Origin: an uncultured Roseobacter sp.
Lineage (GTDB): Bacteria; Pseudomonadota; Alphaproteobacteria; Rhodobacterales; Rhodobacteraceae
Assembly: GCA_947501635.1 (NCBI GenBank)
Contig: CANMWT010000007.1
Span: 1-64,000 of the forward strand
DNA: 64,000 bases
Reading direction: 5' to 3'
Shown here: piece after piece, positions 18,568-27,674 of the stretch
How the letters are laid out: each line of letters opens with the position of its first letter
Numbering within the stretch: position 1 is the stretch's first letter
Notes under the pieces: generated by a model
Told to the model about the DNA's origin: nothing
The model's database searches: none
The model's input: only the letters and a program-made list of their open reading frames with translations
Position numbers and translations under genes: made by a program

Positions 18568-20328
18568 ATGCGCTTTGCAGACATCGAGCGACACGACACA
18601 GACATCCTGATCCTTGGCACGGGCGGTGCGGGGCTCTTTGCCGCGTTGCACGCACAACAAAGCGCGCCGGAAGGTACAAAGATCACCATCGCGGTCAAGG
18701 GCCTGATCGGGAAATGTGGCTGCACGCGCATGGTTCAGGGCGGCTACAACGTGGCTTTGGGCGGCGGCGACACAGTCGAGCGGCACTTCATGGATACCAT
18801 ACAGGGCGGCAAATGGCTGCCCGATCAGGACATGGCATGGCGGCTTTGCGAACAGGCCGTGGTGCGCATCCGCGAGTTGGAAAACGAGGTGGGGTGTTTC
18901 TTTGACCGCAACCCCGATGGCACGCTGCACCAAAAGGCCTTCGCAGGGCAGACAGCCGACCGCACGGTGCACAAGGGCGATCTGACCGGTATCGAGATCA
19001 TCAACCGGCTGATGGAGAAAGTGCTCGCCAGCGGGGTCGAGAAGTTGCAGGAGCACCGTGCCGTTGGCCTGATCCCCACGCGCGATGGCACGGCGCTGGC
19101 CGGCGTACTGATGATCGACATGCGGACTGGCAAGTTCCGTCTGGTGCGCGCCAAAACCGTTTTGATGGGCACCGGTGGCGGGCCCACGATGTACAAGTAT
19201 CACACACCTTCCGGCGACAAGACGATGGACGGGCTTGCCATGGCCTTACGCGCGGGCCTGCCGCTTCGGGATATGGAGATGGTCCAGTTTCACCCGACGG
19301 GCCTGCTGGCCGGCGATCATACACGTATGACCGGCACGGTGCTCGAAGAGGGGCTGCGCGGCGCAGGCGGAGAACTTCTTAACCACGCGGGCCAGCGGTT
19401 CATGTTCGACTATGACGCAAAAGGCGAACGTGCGACGCGCGATGTTGTCAGCCGCGGGATCTACGCGGAAATGCGCAAAAACAACGACCCCCGGCAAGAA
19501 GGCGTTTTCATTTCCATGGCCCATCTGGGGCCTGACAACGTGCGGCAGAAATTCAAAGGCATGGTCCAGCGCTGCGCCGACAGCGGCTTTGATCTGGCCG
19601 CCGGCAAGGTAGAGGTCGTGCCCACAGCACACTATTTCATGGGTGGCGTGGTCGTTGACGTGCACACGCGCACCGCTCTGGAGGGGTTGTATGTTGCCGG
19701 CGAGGACGCAGGCGGCGCGCATGGCTCCAACAGGCTTGGCGGAAACGGTGTTGCAAATTCAACCGTTTATGGCGGCATCGCTGGCGACACAATGGGCGCA
19801 GACATTCGCACCATCCCCAGTCTGCGTGACCCGGACGAGGCGGTTCTGGCGGCAGAGTTCGAGCGCGCGATCTACCCACTGACACAAAAGCCGGAACTGG
19901 TTTTGCCGCTGCGCAAGGAATTGCAGGATCTGATGTGGGCCGAGGTTGGCGTCATCCGGACCGAAGCCGGCATGAAGCGCGGCCTCGACGGTATCACCCA
20001 CGTATCGGATGCCTTGATGGATGTCGGTGTGGATGACGCCAACCTGGCCTTTAACCTGACCTGGCATGACTGGCTCAACTTACGGTCGCTATGCGACATC
20101 TCCGAAGTCATCGCCAAGGCGGGCCTTGCCCGCCAGAACTCCCGCGGGGCCCATTTCCGCGAAGACTTCCCCGAAAGTGGCAGCATGCAAGACAGCGAAT
20201 ACACAGTCGCCCGCCTGCAAAACGATACCGTCCACGTGACCAACGAACCCGTTCAATTCACCATCGTGCGCCCGGGCGAGACGCTCCTTCCCGATGACGC
20301 ACCCGAAACACTGGTGGCAGCACAATGA
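18568..20328 (+). CDS. sdhA: Succinate dehydrogenase/fumarate reductase-like flavoprotein subunit
   Basis: A 586-residue FAD subunit. Seen: dinucleotide fold ILILGTGGAGLFAALHA, substrate-site QFHPTG, a catalytic-region Arg in LEEGLRGAGGELLN, HYFMGGVVV, and HGSNRLGGNGVANS near the FAD. In succinate dehydrogenases a conserved SHTVxAQGG carries the His that binds FAD covalently; here the aligned stretch is GCTRMVQGG, with Cys52 at that place. FAD is therefore probably bound non-covalently. This is known to favour fumarate reduction over succinate oxidation in engineered complex II; the effect here is inference. The next gene overlaps by four bases. Confidence 0.88.
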   Translation: MRFADIERHDTDILILGTGGAGLFAALHAQQSAPEGTKITIAVKGLIGKCGCTRMVQGGYNVALGGGDTVERHFMDTIQGGKWLPDQDMAWRLCEQAVVRIRELENEVGCFFDRNPDGTLHQKAFAGQTADRTVHKGDLTGIEIINRLMEKVLASGVEKLQEHRAVGLIPTRDGTALAGVLMIDMRTGKFRLVRAKTVLMGTGGGPTMYKYHTPSGDKTMDGLAMALRAGLPLRDMEMVQFHPTGLLAGDHTRMTGTVLEEGLRGAGGELLNHAGQRFMFDYDAKGERATRDVVSRGIYAEMRKNNDPRQEGVFISMAHLGPDNVRQKFKGMVQRCADSGFDLAAGKVEVVPTAHYFMGGVVVDVHTRTALEGLYVAGEDAGGAHGSNRLGGNGVANSTVYGGIAGDTMGADIRTIPSLRDPDEAVLAAEFERAIYPLTQKPELVLPLRKELQDLMWAEVGVIRTEAGMKRGLDGITHVSDALMDVGVDDANLAFNLTWHDWLNLRSLCDISEVIAKAGLARQNSRGAHFREDFPESGSMQDSEYTVARLQNDTVHVTNEPVQFTIVRPGETLLPDDAPETLVAAQ

Positions 20329-21281
20329 TCCCGATCAGCCTCATTCAAAGCACAGCCGAAGACCTGATGGACAAGGCGGCAATTGAAATCCCCCAAGACT
20401 ACCTTGACGGTTTGCAGCGGGCCGCACGCACCGAAGACGGCGATCTGTCGGCCTTTGTGCTCAAAGCGATGCTGGAAAACTACGCGGCGGCCAAGGAAGA
20501 CCGACGCGCAATGTGTGGCGACACCGGCGTGCCACGCTGGTTCGTGAAAATGGGCAACGACGCCACGGTCGAGGGCGGCATGATCGCGCTGGAGGCCGCA
20601 TTGCGCCGCGCCACCGCGAATGCCACCAATGGCGTGCCCCTCAGACCCAACCGCGTGCATCCGCTGTGGCGCACCGACCACGACAACAACGTTGGCATCG
20701 GCGCGCCCGAGATAGAATACGGGTTTGAGCCTGAGGGGGAATGGATTGACCTCATCACCGTTCACAAGGGCGGGCTTTTTGGCACCGATTACCGCATGCT
20801 CTTTCCATCCGATGGCATTCAGGGGATCAAGCGGTTCTACCTCGACAGCCTGATGGCCTTTGGCAAACGGGGGCTAGCCTGCCAGCCAGCCATTATCGGG
20901 ATCGGGCTTGGCGGGTCAAAAGACATCTGCATGACCCTGGGCAAACGCGCCTCGACCCTGCGCGTCGTCGGCAGCCGCAACTCGGACCCCCGCATCGCGG
21001 AAATGGAAGACGAGTTCAAGGAACTGGGCAACTCTATCGGGATGGGTGCCATGGGTTTTGTCGGCAAGAACATGGTGATCGACTGCAACATCGAGGTCGG
21101 CTACTGCCACACCGGTGGCATGCCCATGTCGGTGCATGCTTTCTGCCTGTCATCGCGCCGCGCCGTGGCCCGTATCTTTCCCGATGGCCGCGTCGAGCAC
21201 CGAACTGACCCCGACTGGTTCACAGACTACCAACGCCGCGAAACGATAGACTGGGAACCTGTACGGGAGGCCGCAGAATGA
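20325..21281 (+). CDS. Class I fumarate hydratase, alpha subunit (TtdA/FumA N-terminal type)
   Basis: A 318-residue subunit of the oxygen-sensitive 4Fe-4S hydro-lyase family. Three cluster Cys are visible: AMCGDTGVPRWFVK, GGSKDICMTLGKRA and GYCHTGGMPMSVHAFC. It adds water to fumarate or a related dicarboxylate (tartrate dehydratase and mesaconate hydratase share this fold). The start overlaps the flavoprotein stop (ATGA) and its own stop overlaps the beta subunit in the same way, so reductase/dehydrogenase and hydratase are made together. Confidence 0.88.
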   Translation: MIPISLIQSTAEDLMDKAAIEIPQDYLDGLQRAARTEDGDLSAFVLKAMLENYAAAKEDRRAMCGDTGVPRWFVKMGNDATVEGGMIALEAALRRATANATNGVPLRPNRVHPLWRTDHDNNVGIGAPEIEYGFEPEGEWIDLITVHKGGLFGTDYRMLFPSDGIQGIKRFYLDSLMAFGKRGLACQPAIIGIGLGGSKDICMTLGKRASTLRVVGSRNSDPRIAEMEDEFKELGNSIGMGAMGFVGKNMVIDCNIEVGYCHTGGMPMSVHAFCLSSRRAVARIFPDGRVEHRTDPDWFTDYQRRETIDWEPVREAAE

Positions 21282-21946
21282 GCGCCCCACGCGAGGTCCG
21301 CCTCTCCACCACCCCAACCAATGAGGCGATTGCCGACCTGCGCTTGGGCGACGTCGTCTATCTTGACGGGCTGATGTACACCGCGCGCGAAGGCGTTTAC
21401 ATGCGCGCGCTGGAAGAAAAGGCAAACATCCCCATGGAATTGCCTGGCCAGTCAGCTGCCAACTTTCACTGCTCACCCGCCGCGCGCATCAATGCAGACG
21501 GGTCTTTTGACATGGGGGCCGTGACGGCAACAGCCTCTTTTCGCTTTGCCAAATGGTTGCCCGAATGGATAGCCAAGACAGGCGCGAAACTGATCGTCGG
21601 CAAGGGCGGGATGACGTCGAAAGACTACAAGGAATACTTTGTGCCAAACGGCGCTGTCTATCTTTCAACCGTCGGCTATGGCACCGGCGCACTTTTGGGC
21701 CGTGGGGTCGAAAACGTCGAGGCGGTCCACTGGAACGAGGAATTGGGGCTCGCCCAAGCCATGTGGGTCATCAAATGCAACAAAATGGGCCCCTTCATTG
21801 TCGCCTCGGACATGAACGGAGAGTGTCTGTTTGAACGGGAAAACGCCAAGATCGCCCAGAATGTCGCGCGCGTCTACGAGGGCACGAAACCCGCTGTTCT
21901 CAAGCGTTATGGCGAAAGCGACGACAGGACGGATGAGGTGATCTGA
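21278..21946 (+). CDS. Class I fumarate hydratase, beta subunit (C-terminal type)
   Basis: A 222-residue beta domain of class I fumarase/L-tartrate dehydratase: LSTTPTNEAIADLRLGD at the N-terminus, then GKGGMTSKDYKEYFVPNGAV, the typical substrate-loop segment of this domain. In enterobacterial FumA this is fused to the alpha part; here it is separate, as in TtdB and archaeal enzymes. It completes the operon begun at 17129. Confidence 0.88.
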   Translation: MSAPREVRLSTTPTNEAIADLRLGDVVYLDGLMYTAREGVYMRALEEKANIPMELPGQSAANFHCSPAARINADGSFDMGAVTATASFRFAKWLPEWIAKTGAKLIVGKGGMTSKDYKEYFVPNGAVYLSTVGYGTGALLGRGVENVEAVHWNEELGLAQAMWVIKCNKMGPFIVASDMNGECLFERENAKIAQNVARVYEGTKPAVLKRYGESDDRTDEVI

Positions 21947-22378
21947 CACCCCAGCAGACCGGAAACAAGCGACACAAGCGGCCGAAAACCCTTGTTATCA
22001 CGCGACTTCGCTGATCATCAGCCCCCCATACACAACCTCAGACTGACGACACCCCGCCGGAACCCGGTGCCACTGGGATACCAAAACACCCAGATACCGA
22101 CCTAAGCGGCAATCAGCCCGCAAGCGATCGCAACTGCCAAAGCGGAAATCGGCTCAATCTGTGTGGCTCGGACAAGATTTATCTGCACACGATCCAAAGT
22201 CCCTGCATCCCGACAAGAACTGACAAGAAGGCGACCACGGCGACAGATTTCAGGGCTCAAGCAACAGCAAGTAAAACCCCATCGCGAAAAGGGCCGTTTC
22301 CGTTCCGGCAAGACTGCTAGTAAACCCTTCTGTCGCAGCCCCGGGCACACCGGAGGAAAGAACATCTCCAAGCTGATG
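21947..22378. other. Intergenic region, no gene recognised
   Basis: About 430 bases between the fumarase beta gene and a convergent LysR gene. The only open frames run against the expected codon bias and show no family features. No convincing terminator was seen. It may hold decayed sequence. Confidence 0.4.
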
Positions 22379-23278
22379 TCACGCGCGCGCAGGTCTGCTG
22401 TCCCGGGCCCTCTCAACAACACTGGAAAAAGCATCGTAAAGGGCCTCCATCGCCTGCGCCTTTAACTGATCCTCATGATACGCAAGCCCGAGCACGCGGC
22501 TGGGTGCATCATCGCCAAGGGTCAGCCGCTTCAGCGCGATACTGTCGGGCGGCGGCACCGTCAGACGCGGGACGATGGAAACTCCCAGATTGGCATGCAC
22601 CATGCTTGCGATCGCCTCCGCACTGTCAAGCTCCATCGCCTCTGACACCCGAATACCTTTCGACAACAGCCAGCTGTCGATCAGCGACCCAACGACAGCA
22701 TTTCGGTTGAACCTGATAAAGGGTTTCGTTTTTAATAATTTAAGAGGATCCTCTTCAGTTTCCTCAATCGCTGCAATCAGCTCCATCCGCTCCTGCGCCA
22801 ACGGGCGGAACAATACGCCGGCGGGCATCAGATGCGGCTTGGTTACAAGCGCCGCATCAAGGTTTCCCCTCTCTATGTCGGCCAGCAACGTACTGGTCAA
22901 TCCCGGCCTGATGTGCAAGCCAACCTCGGGATACTCCGCTTTGAGCACCGCCATCGCCTGAGGTGCAAGACCCGTCAACGTCGTACCCAATGCCCCTACC
23001 TTGACCGTACCGCGCAAGCCGCCATCTGCCAGAACCGATGGCACGAGCGTGTCATAGTCATGGATGATCTTGCGGGCCTTGGCGACCACTTCTCTTGCGA
23101 CAGGCGTCAGTACCGGTGTGCGTTTGCTGCGATCAAACAGCGCCACCCCCAAGTCAGCCTCGAGAGCCTGCATTTGCTGGCTCACAGCGGCATGCGTCAC
23201 ATGCACCACCTCAGCCGCGGCACTGAAGGTTCTGTGGTCGGCGACCGCAACCAATGTACGCAGATGTCGTATCGTCAT
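22379..23278 (-). CDS. LysR-family transcriptional regulator
   Basis: A 299-residue LysR protein: IRHLRTLVAVADHRTFSAAA then VHVTHAAVSQQMQALEADLG forms the helix-turn-helix; the effector domain starts near residue 90 (LRGTVKVGALGT). The ATG at 23278 is chosen because the DNA-binding domain begins immediately after it; the open frame continues upstream without support. It is convergent with the complex-II/fumarase operon, which it might control from a distance; nothing in the sequence proves this. Confidence 0.88.
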   Translation of the reverse strand: MTIRHLRTLVAVADHRTFSAAAEVVHVTHAAVSQQMQALEADLGVALFDRSKRTPVLTPVAREVVAKARKIIHDYDTLVPSVLADGGLRGTVKVGALGTTLTGLAPQAMAVLKAEYPEVGLHIRPGLTSTLLADIERGNLDAALVTKPHLMPAGVLFRPLAQERMELIAAIEETEEDPLKLLKTKPFIRFNRNAVVGSLIDSWLLSKGIRVSEAMELDSAEAIASMVHANLGVSIVPRLTVPPPDSIALKRLTLGDDAPSRVLGLAYHEDQLKAQAMEALYDAFSSVVERARDSRPARA

Positions 23279-23442
23279 GCCCGGCAAATCCAGATTGAAA
23301 GCATATCTTTCAACTTTGCACCCGTCACACCGGAATATCAAAGCGAACTTACCAAAGCCGTACATCGACTGGCTCAGGGAGAACCGACCAGACTGCAAGA
23401 AAGCTGTGCAGGCTCAAACGGCTCAAAGCCAATAGGGTCGGC

Positions 23443-23688
23443 TCAAACCTTTCGGAGCCTGTCCGCACCACGTTGCAGCAGTCTGGCCAAAACTTCCAAC
23501 ACCGGCGCAACCGAACACTGTAAAAGCACCACCGCGCGTTCCCGCTTTCGCCGACGCGCGTCGTCAGCCTCCAGCTGCAAGACCGCACGGCGCTTGGCAA
23601 GGCTGGTCTCCCGCGCGATCCCCAGACGAGAACGGGCAGCTGGCGGTCGCGGTCTGTCATATTGGAAAATGCTATGCTCCTGTACCAT
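23443..23688 (-). CDS. Possible small basic protein, unrecognised
   Basis: An 81-residue frame with an ATG preceded by CGGGAG 7 bases upstream, rich in Arg and Ala with a Leu-rich C-terminal helix (VLEVLARLLQRGADRL). It fills most of the gap between two LysR genes, which otherwise holds nothing. No family is recognised; the frame could be chance in a GC-rich region. Confidence 0.3.
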   Translation of the reverse strand: MVQEHSIFQYDRPRPPAARSRLGIARETSLAKRRAVLQLEADDARRRKRERAVVLLQCSVAPVLEVLARLLQRGADRLRKV

Positions 23689-23751
23689 GCCGTGCTCCCG
23701 AGTTTCTCCAACGCGTGCTCTGACCTTGGTCTATTTGTTTTGATTTAGTGG

Positions 23752-23784
23752 CGGAATAATGCAATATTGCAATTCACTATTCCG
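23752..23784. promoter_or_regulatory. Nested palindromes upstream of LysR gene
   Basis: A perfect 12-bp palindrome, TGCAATATTGCA (23760-23771), lies inside a wider inverted repeat CGGAATA (23752-23758) / TATTCCG (23778-23784). It is 22 bases before the ATG at 23806, a typical position for an autoregulatory operator. Confidence 0.5.
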
Positions 23785-23805
23785 AAATTCAGAACAATTG
23801 GCGAC

Positions 23806-24720
23806 ATGGACAAACTTCACGCGATCAAGGTCTGCCGCGAGGTTGCGCGGCAAGGGGGATTTGCAGCAGCCGCCAGAAAGTTAAGCATCTCCACACCGAG
23901 CGTCAGTCGCCTCGTATCCGACCTGGAAGATCATCTGGGCGTGCGCTTGTTCTTACGCTCGACACGCCAGATCAGCCTGACGGAAGAAGGTGTTTCGTTT
24001 CTCGACCGTGCCGGGTCACTTGTTGACGAACTTGACGCGGTCAGTGCCGAGATCAGGGCCCGCCGCTCGGTCCCGCGCGGGCATCTCAAGATCAGCAGCG
24101 TGGTCGCTTTCGGACAAGAAATGATCGCTCCGGCCATCCCCGGTTTTCTGGCAGGTTACCCGGGGGTAACCCTTGATCTGTGTCTGGAAAATCGCGAGGT
24201 CGACCTGATTCAGGAGAATATCGACCTCGCAATTCGGATCGGGGCGCACGATGGGTTGGCCGCCTCTGGATTGATGGCGCGCAAACTTGCGTCGCAGAAA
24301 CTGATCTTTGTGGCCACGCCCGACTACATCCGACGCTATGGAGCACCCAAGAGTCTGGAAGAGGTCGCGCAGCGCCCGACGGTCAAACAAGTGGCCGGCA
24401 ACTGGGGCGTGGTCAACCAGTTGCTCAACGGCAACGCGCAGACGGAATTCCGGATGCCCGATACATTCGTTGTGAACGCCGCCAATGCCGCGGTCAATGC
24501 TGTTAGATCGGGGCATGTCATGGGGTTGATCGGCGACTATCTGGTGCAGGACATGCTCGCGACAGGCCAACTGCAGCGGCTTTTGCCCGACTATGCGACC
24601 GCAGATCAACCGGTGTATGCCGTATTCGTACACCGCACCTACATGCCCGCGAAACTGCGGGCCTTTATCGACCATATGGTTGGAGTGCTGGGGAAAGATG
24701 CAGGGGGCGTCAGCAGCTAG
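23806..24720 (+). CDS. LysR-family transcriptional regulator
   Basis: A 304-residue LysR protein beginning MDKLHAIKVCREVARQGG, with the recognition segment LSISTPSVSRLVSDLEDHLG and an effector domain from about residue 85 (RGHLKISSVVAFGQEMIAPA). It is of the CrgA/DsdC-like type that often acts on a neighbouring oxidoreductase, but the next gene is a methyltransferase. The ATG at 23806 is chosen over an upstream TTG because the HTH starts there and the palindromes lie before it. Confidence 0.87.
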   Translation: MDKLHAIKVCREVARQGGFAAAARKLSISTPSVSRLVSDLEDHLGVRLFLRSTRQISLTEEGVSFLDRAGSLVDELDAVSAEIRARRSVPRGHLKISSVVAFGQEMIAPAIPGFLAGYPGVTLDLCLENREVDLIQENIDLAIRIGAHDGLAASGLMARKLASQKLIFVATPDYIRRYGAPKSLEEVAQRPTVKQVAGNWGVVNQLLNGNAQTEFRMPDTFVVNAANAAVNAVRSGHVMGLIGDYLVQDMLATGQLQRLLPDYATADQPVYAVFVHRTYMPAKLRAFIDHMVGVLGKDAGGVSS

Positions 24721-24852
24721 GCGCAACAAACGATGCCATTTATCTTCAACGCCCGGTCCGATTGGAACCTGCCGCCGCATATCGCTTTTATCTGGCCCGA
24801 GTTAGGGAATACTTGTTTTTCAACGCCCCCTTGTTTGCTAGACACCAAGGAA

Positions 24853-25635
24853 ATGAGCACCAACACCACAGAAAAAGTGACTCTTGCAAGGCCTTGGGCG
24901 GCGCGCTCTGCGCTGCGCTCATTCTTTTTGTCCGCCGTTGATAAATCGGCCAGCGAGACTGTGCATTTTGTTCAAGTGGGCGCAAACGACGGCAGGCTGG
25001 CTGATCCGATACGTCCCTTCATCGATGCGGGACACTGGCGCGGACTGATGATTGAACCTCATCCGGTGTATTTCGAAGATCTGGAAGCGCTGCACGGTGG
25101 CCGTGAGAATATCCGTCTTGTCAATTGCGCCGTTGCTGAAAAGCCGGGAACAATGTTGCTGCATCACCTTGCCGAGGAAGAGCGGGCACATTTCCCTCGC
25201 TGGGCACGTGGCTGCGCTTCTCTCAAGAAAGAACGCTTGGAGCATGTACTTTCTGGCAGACGCCTCGACAACGAAAAGCTTGACCCTCAACGAGACATCA
25301 AGTCCGTCAGAGTGGACGTCAGACGCCTGGACGATATCCTTGCGCAAGAGAACCTGAACAGTGTCGACATTCTCGTGGCCGATGTGGAAGGCTTTGAACT
25401 GCAGGTTCTGAACTCTGTTGATATTGCCAGCTTGAACCTTCGTGCGGCGATGGTCGAATGCAACGGCGTTGACAGTGATTCAGAAGGCGCCTTGGCGCAT
25501 CGGTTGCAAGACGCCGGATTGATCACATTCCGCTTTGGCGACGACCTCTGTGCAATACATCCCGAGCGATGCAAAATTGAACTTGCGCAGGTGTTCTGCT
25601 TTCTTGGACTTGATCCGGTGCGGCTGCTGGAATAA
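24853..25635 (+). CDS. FkbM-family methyltransferase
   Basis: A 260-residue SAM-dependent methyltransferase: HFVQVGANDGRLADPI is motif I, GLMIEPHPVYFEDL the acidic end of strand 2, VDILVADVEGFELQVL the FkbM signature. FkbM enzymes methylate hydroxyls of polyketides or of surface sugars. It stands alone, convergent with the DUF1348 gene. An upstream in-frame ATG at 24733 is possible but adds 40 residues without family features. Confidence 0.8.
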   Translation: MSTNTTEKVTLARPWAARSALRSFFLSAVDKSASETVHFVQVGANDGRLADPIRPFIDAGHWRGLMIEPHPVYFEDLEALHGGRENIRLVNCAVAEKPGTMLLHHLAEEERAHFPRWARGCASLKKERLEHVLSGRRLDNEKLDPQRDIKSVRVDVRRLDDILAQENLNSVDILVADVEGFELQVLNSVDIASLNLRAAMVECNGVDSDSEGALAHRLQDAGLITFRFGDDLCAIHPERCKIELAQVFCFLGLDPVRLLE

Positions 25636-25728
25636 CCGTCGTGCCCGCGATTGGCCCCAGGCACTGCCAGCGCGCGCGCGGTATCTGTCAGGCGGCATGG
25701 AACATGGCGCCGGCTTTATGCGACACGG

Positions 25729-26193
25729 TCAAATGCCTAGGTCAGTCAGGCCTGGATGGTCTTCGGGCCGCGGCCCTGCGGGCCAGCGGAACAGACGCTC
25801 GCTTTCAGAGATGACAACGTCGTTGATAGAGGCGTGGCGGGTTGCCATGTAACCCTCTGCATCGAATTCCCAGTTCTCGTTGCCATATGCACGAAACCAG
25901 CTGCCTGACACGTCGCAGTATTCATAGCAAAAGCGCACCGCAATGCGTGTTGCGTCATGGGCCCAGATTTCTTTTATCAGGCGGTACTCAAGCTCCTTTT
26001 CCCATTTGCGGGTCAAGAAGGCTTCGACTTCGGCACGGCCGCGCAAGAACTCAGACCGGTTGCGCCACCGGGTATCCGGCGTGTAGGCAAGTGCCACTTT
26101 GGCAGGATCGCGCGTGTTCCACGCATTTTCGGCCATACGCACTTTTTGCACAGCATCATCGTAAGAAAAGGGCGGGACGGGCGTTCGTGTCAT
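25729..26193 (-). CDS. DUF1348 (NTF2-like) protein
   Basis: A 154-residue NTF2-fold protein of the DUF1348 family: [38 protein letters not shown], then [19 protein letters not shown] and [13 protein letters not shown]. Function unknown; the cavity of this fold often binds a small molecule. A GGAGAGC site precedes the ATG by 9 bases. It is the last minus-strand gene after cyanase, separated by 62 bases with a hairpin, so it may be only partly co-transcribed with the cyanate operon. Confidence 0.85.
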   Translation of the reverse strand: MTRTPVPPFSYDDAVQKVRMAENAWNTRDPAKVALAYTPDTRWRNRSEFLRGRAEVEAFLTRKWEKELEYRLIKEIWAHDATRIAVRFCYEYCDVSGSWFRAYGNENWEFDAEGYMATRHASINDVVISESERLFRWPAGPRPEDHPGLTDLGI

Positions 26194-26213
26194 TGTTACT
26201 TGCTCTCCGGAAG

Positions 26214-26238
26214 GGGACGGCCCGACCCGGACCGTCCC
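26214..26238 (-). terminator. Hairpin after cyanase gene
   Basis: GGGACGG-N11-CCGTCCC forms a perfect 7-bp stem between cyanase and the DUF1348 gene. There is no strong U-run on the minus strand, so it may attenuate rather than stop transcription, or protect the upstream mRNA. Confidence 0.5.
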
Positions 26239-26255
26239 GATAACAGCCGATTTTT

Positions 26256-26726
26256 TTACCAGCTGTTGTAGGCCAGATACTTGCCGGACATTTCGATTTT
26301 GACGCGGTCGCCTTTAGGGTTTTCGACGCGTGTGATCTGCATGTCGAAATCAATCGCAGACATGATGCCTTCGCCGAACTTTTCGTTGATCAGAGCCTTG
26401 ATTGTTGGGCCATAGACGCCGACGATTTCATACAGGCGATAGATGCACGGATCGGTAGGCACCGACTGCTCCCATATTTTTGTCGGGCTTTCCGCCAACA
26501 CAAGCGCGGCCTCCTGTGGCAGTCCCATGACTGTCGACAGCGCCTCTGCCTTGTCTTTTGGCATCGCGTTCATACCCATGGCCGCCGAATGCGTCCAGAC
26601 CGGTGACATGCCGATCTTGTCCGCGATTTCTTCCCATGTCATGCCGGATGTCCGCTTGGCGGACAGGATCATCGCGGTGACGTCTTCCTTTGTCATCATG
26701 TCAGTCATTTCACTCATGTCTTTCAT
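26256..26726 (-). CDS. cynS: Cyanate hydratase (cyanase)
   Basis: A 156-residue cyanase, the same length as the E. coli enzyme. The N-terminal half is the HTH-like oligomerisation domain ([17 protein letters not shown]). The catalytic C-terminal half [20 protein letters not shown], then [13 protein letters not shown], holds the conserved Arg, Glu and Ser. It converts cyanate and bicarbonate to ammonia and CO2. GAGAGGAG lies 9 bases before the ATG at 26726. It follows the importer ATPase by 34 bases, so uptake and breakdown of cyanate are one transcription unit. Confidence 0.96.
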   Translation of the reverse strand: MKDMSEMTDMMTKEDVTAMILSAKRTSGMTWEEIADKIGMSPVWTHSAAMGMNAMPKDKAEALSTVMGLPQEAALVLAESPTKIWEQSVPTDPCIYRLYEIVGVYGPTIKALINEKFGEGIMSAIDFDMQITRVENPKGDRVKIEMSGKYLAYNSW

Positions 26727-26760
26727 TGCTGTTTCTCCTCTCTTTTCAGCGCGCACGCGA

Positions 26761-27666
26761 TCAGCTGTTCACGGCGCGCAAGGGTCGTGGGGTTTCTGGC
26801 TCGCTTTCCGAAACCGACACTGTCTTGTCGATCCGCACAGGAACCGGCTTGTTGACCTCGTCGCCTTTTTGCCCCGCCAGTTCCTTTGAGCGTTCGCCCA
26901 GGAAATGCACCAGATGGTTGCGGATCGCATAGTAGTTCGGATGGTCCACGATCGTTGTCCGTGTGCGCGGGCGCGGTATCGTAATCTCTACCGACTCCGC
27001 CACGCGGGCGAAGGGCCCGTTGGTCATCAGCAGTATGCGATCCGCAAGCAGGATCGCCTCGTCGATGTCATGGGTAATCATGAACACGGTCTGTTCGGTG
27101 CCGCCCCAGATCTTCAGCAGTTCGTCCTGAATGGTGCCCCGCGTTAGCGCGTCCAATGCGCCGAAAGGCTCATCCAGCAGCAGAAGCTGCGGGTGATTGG
27201 CAAAGGCGCGCGCAATCGACACACGCTGGCGCATGCCGCCCGACAATTGGCTGGGCTTGCGATGGATCACATCACCCTCCAGACCGACCATCGCGAGGAA
27301 CTTGGTCGAATGCTCGACCACCTGCGCCTTGGACCACTCAGGATGCCGCGCGGCGACGCCGAAGGTTACGTTCTTGAGGGTCGATAGCCACGGCAGCAAC
27401 GAGTAGTTCTGAAACACCACCCCCCGGTCGAGACTGGGTCCGGACACCTCGTAGCCGTCCATTTTCACAACACCGCTGGTCGGCTCTGCAAGCCCGGCAA
27501 GGATGTTCATGATGGTGGATTTACCACAGCCCGAATGCCCCAGAATAACAACGAACTCGCCCTTTTCGACACCGAAGCTGGCCTTTTCGAAAACCGTCAG
27601 CTCTCCTCCCTTCCCGTCGGGATACACCTGTGTCAGTTCTTCAATGCTCAGAAATGGTTTTGACAT
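26761..27666 (-). CDS. Nitrate/cyanate-type ABC transporter ATPase (NrtD/CynD)
   Basis: A 301-residue ATPase: Walker A GHSGCGKST, Q-loop VFQNYSLLPWLS, signature LSGGMRQRV, Walker B LLLLDEPFGALDA, H-loop THDIDEA, as in the NrtD/SsuB/TauB group. An extra C-terminal tail of about 50 residues is rich in Pro and Glu. Third gene of the minus-strand operon, 8 bases after the permease. With cyanase next to it, cyanate is the likely substrate. Confidence 0.93.
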   Translation of the reverse strand: MSKPFLSIEELTQVYPDGKGGELTVFEKASFGVEKGEFVVILGHSGCGKSTIMNILAGLAEPTSGVVKMDGYEVSGPSLDRGVVFQNYSLLPWLSTLKNVTFGVAARHPEWSKAQVVEHSTKFLAMVGLEGDVIHRKPSQLSGGMRQRVSIARAFANHPQLLLLDEPFGALDALTRGTIQDELLKIWGGTEQTVFMITHDIDEAILLADRILLMTNGPFARVAESVEITIPRPRTRTTIVDHPNYYAIRNHLVHFLGERSKELAGQKGDEVNKPVPVRIDKTVSVSESEPETPRPLRAVNS

Positions 27667-27674
27667 AACTGCTC

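Noticed and set aside
22102-22434. A 110-codon minus-strand frame downstream of a LysR gene
   Set aside because: It overlaps the end of the LysR gene and lacks a ribosome site or family features; it may be decayed sequence but cannot be supported.
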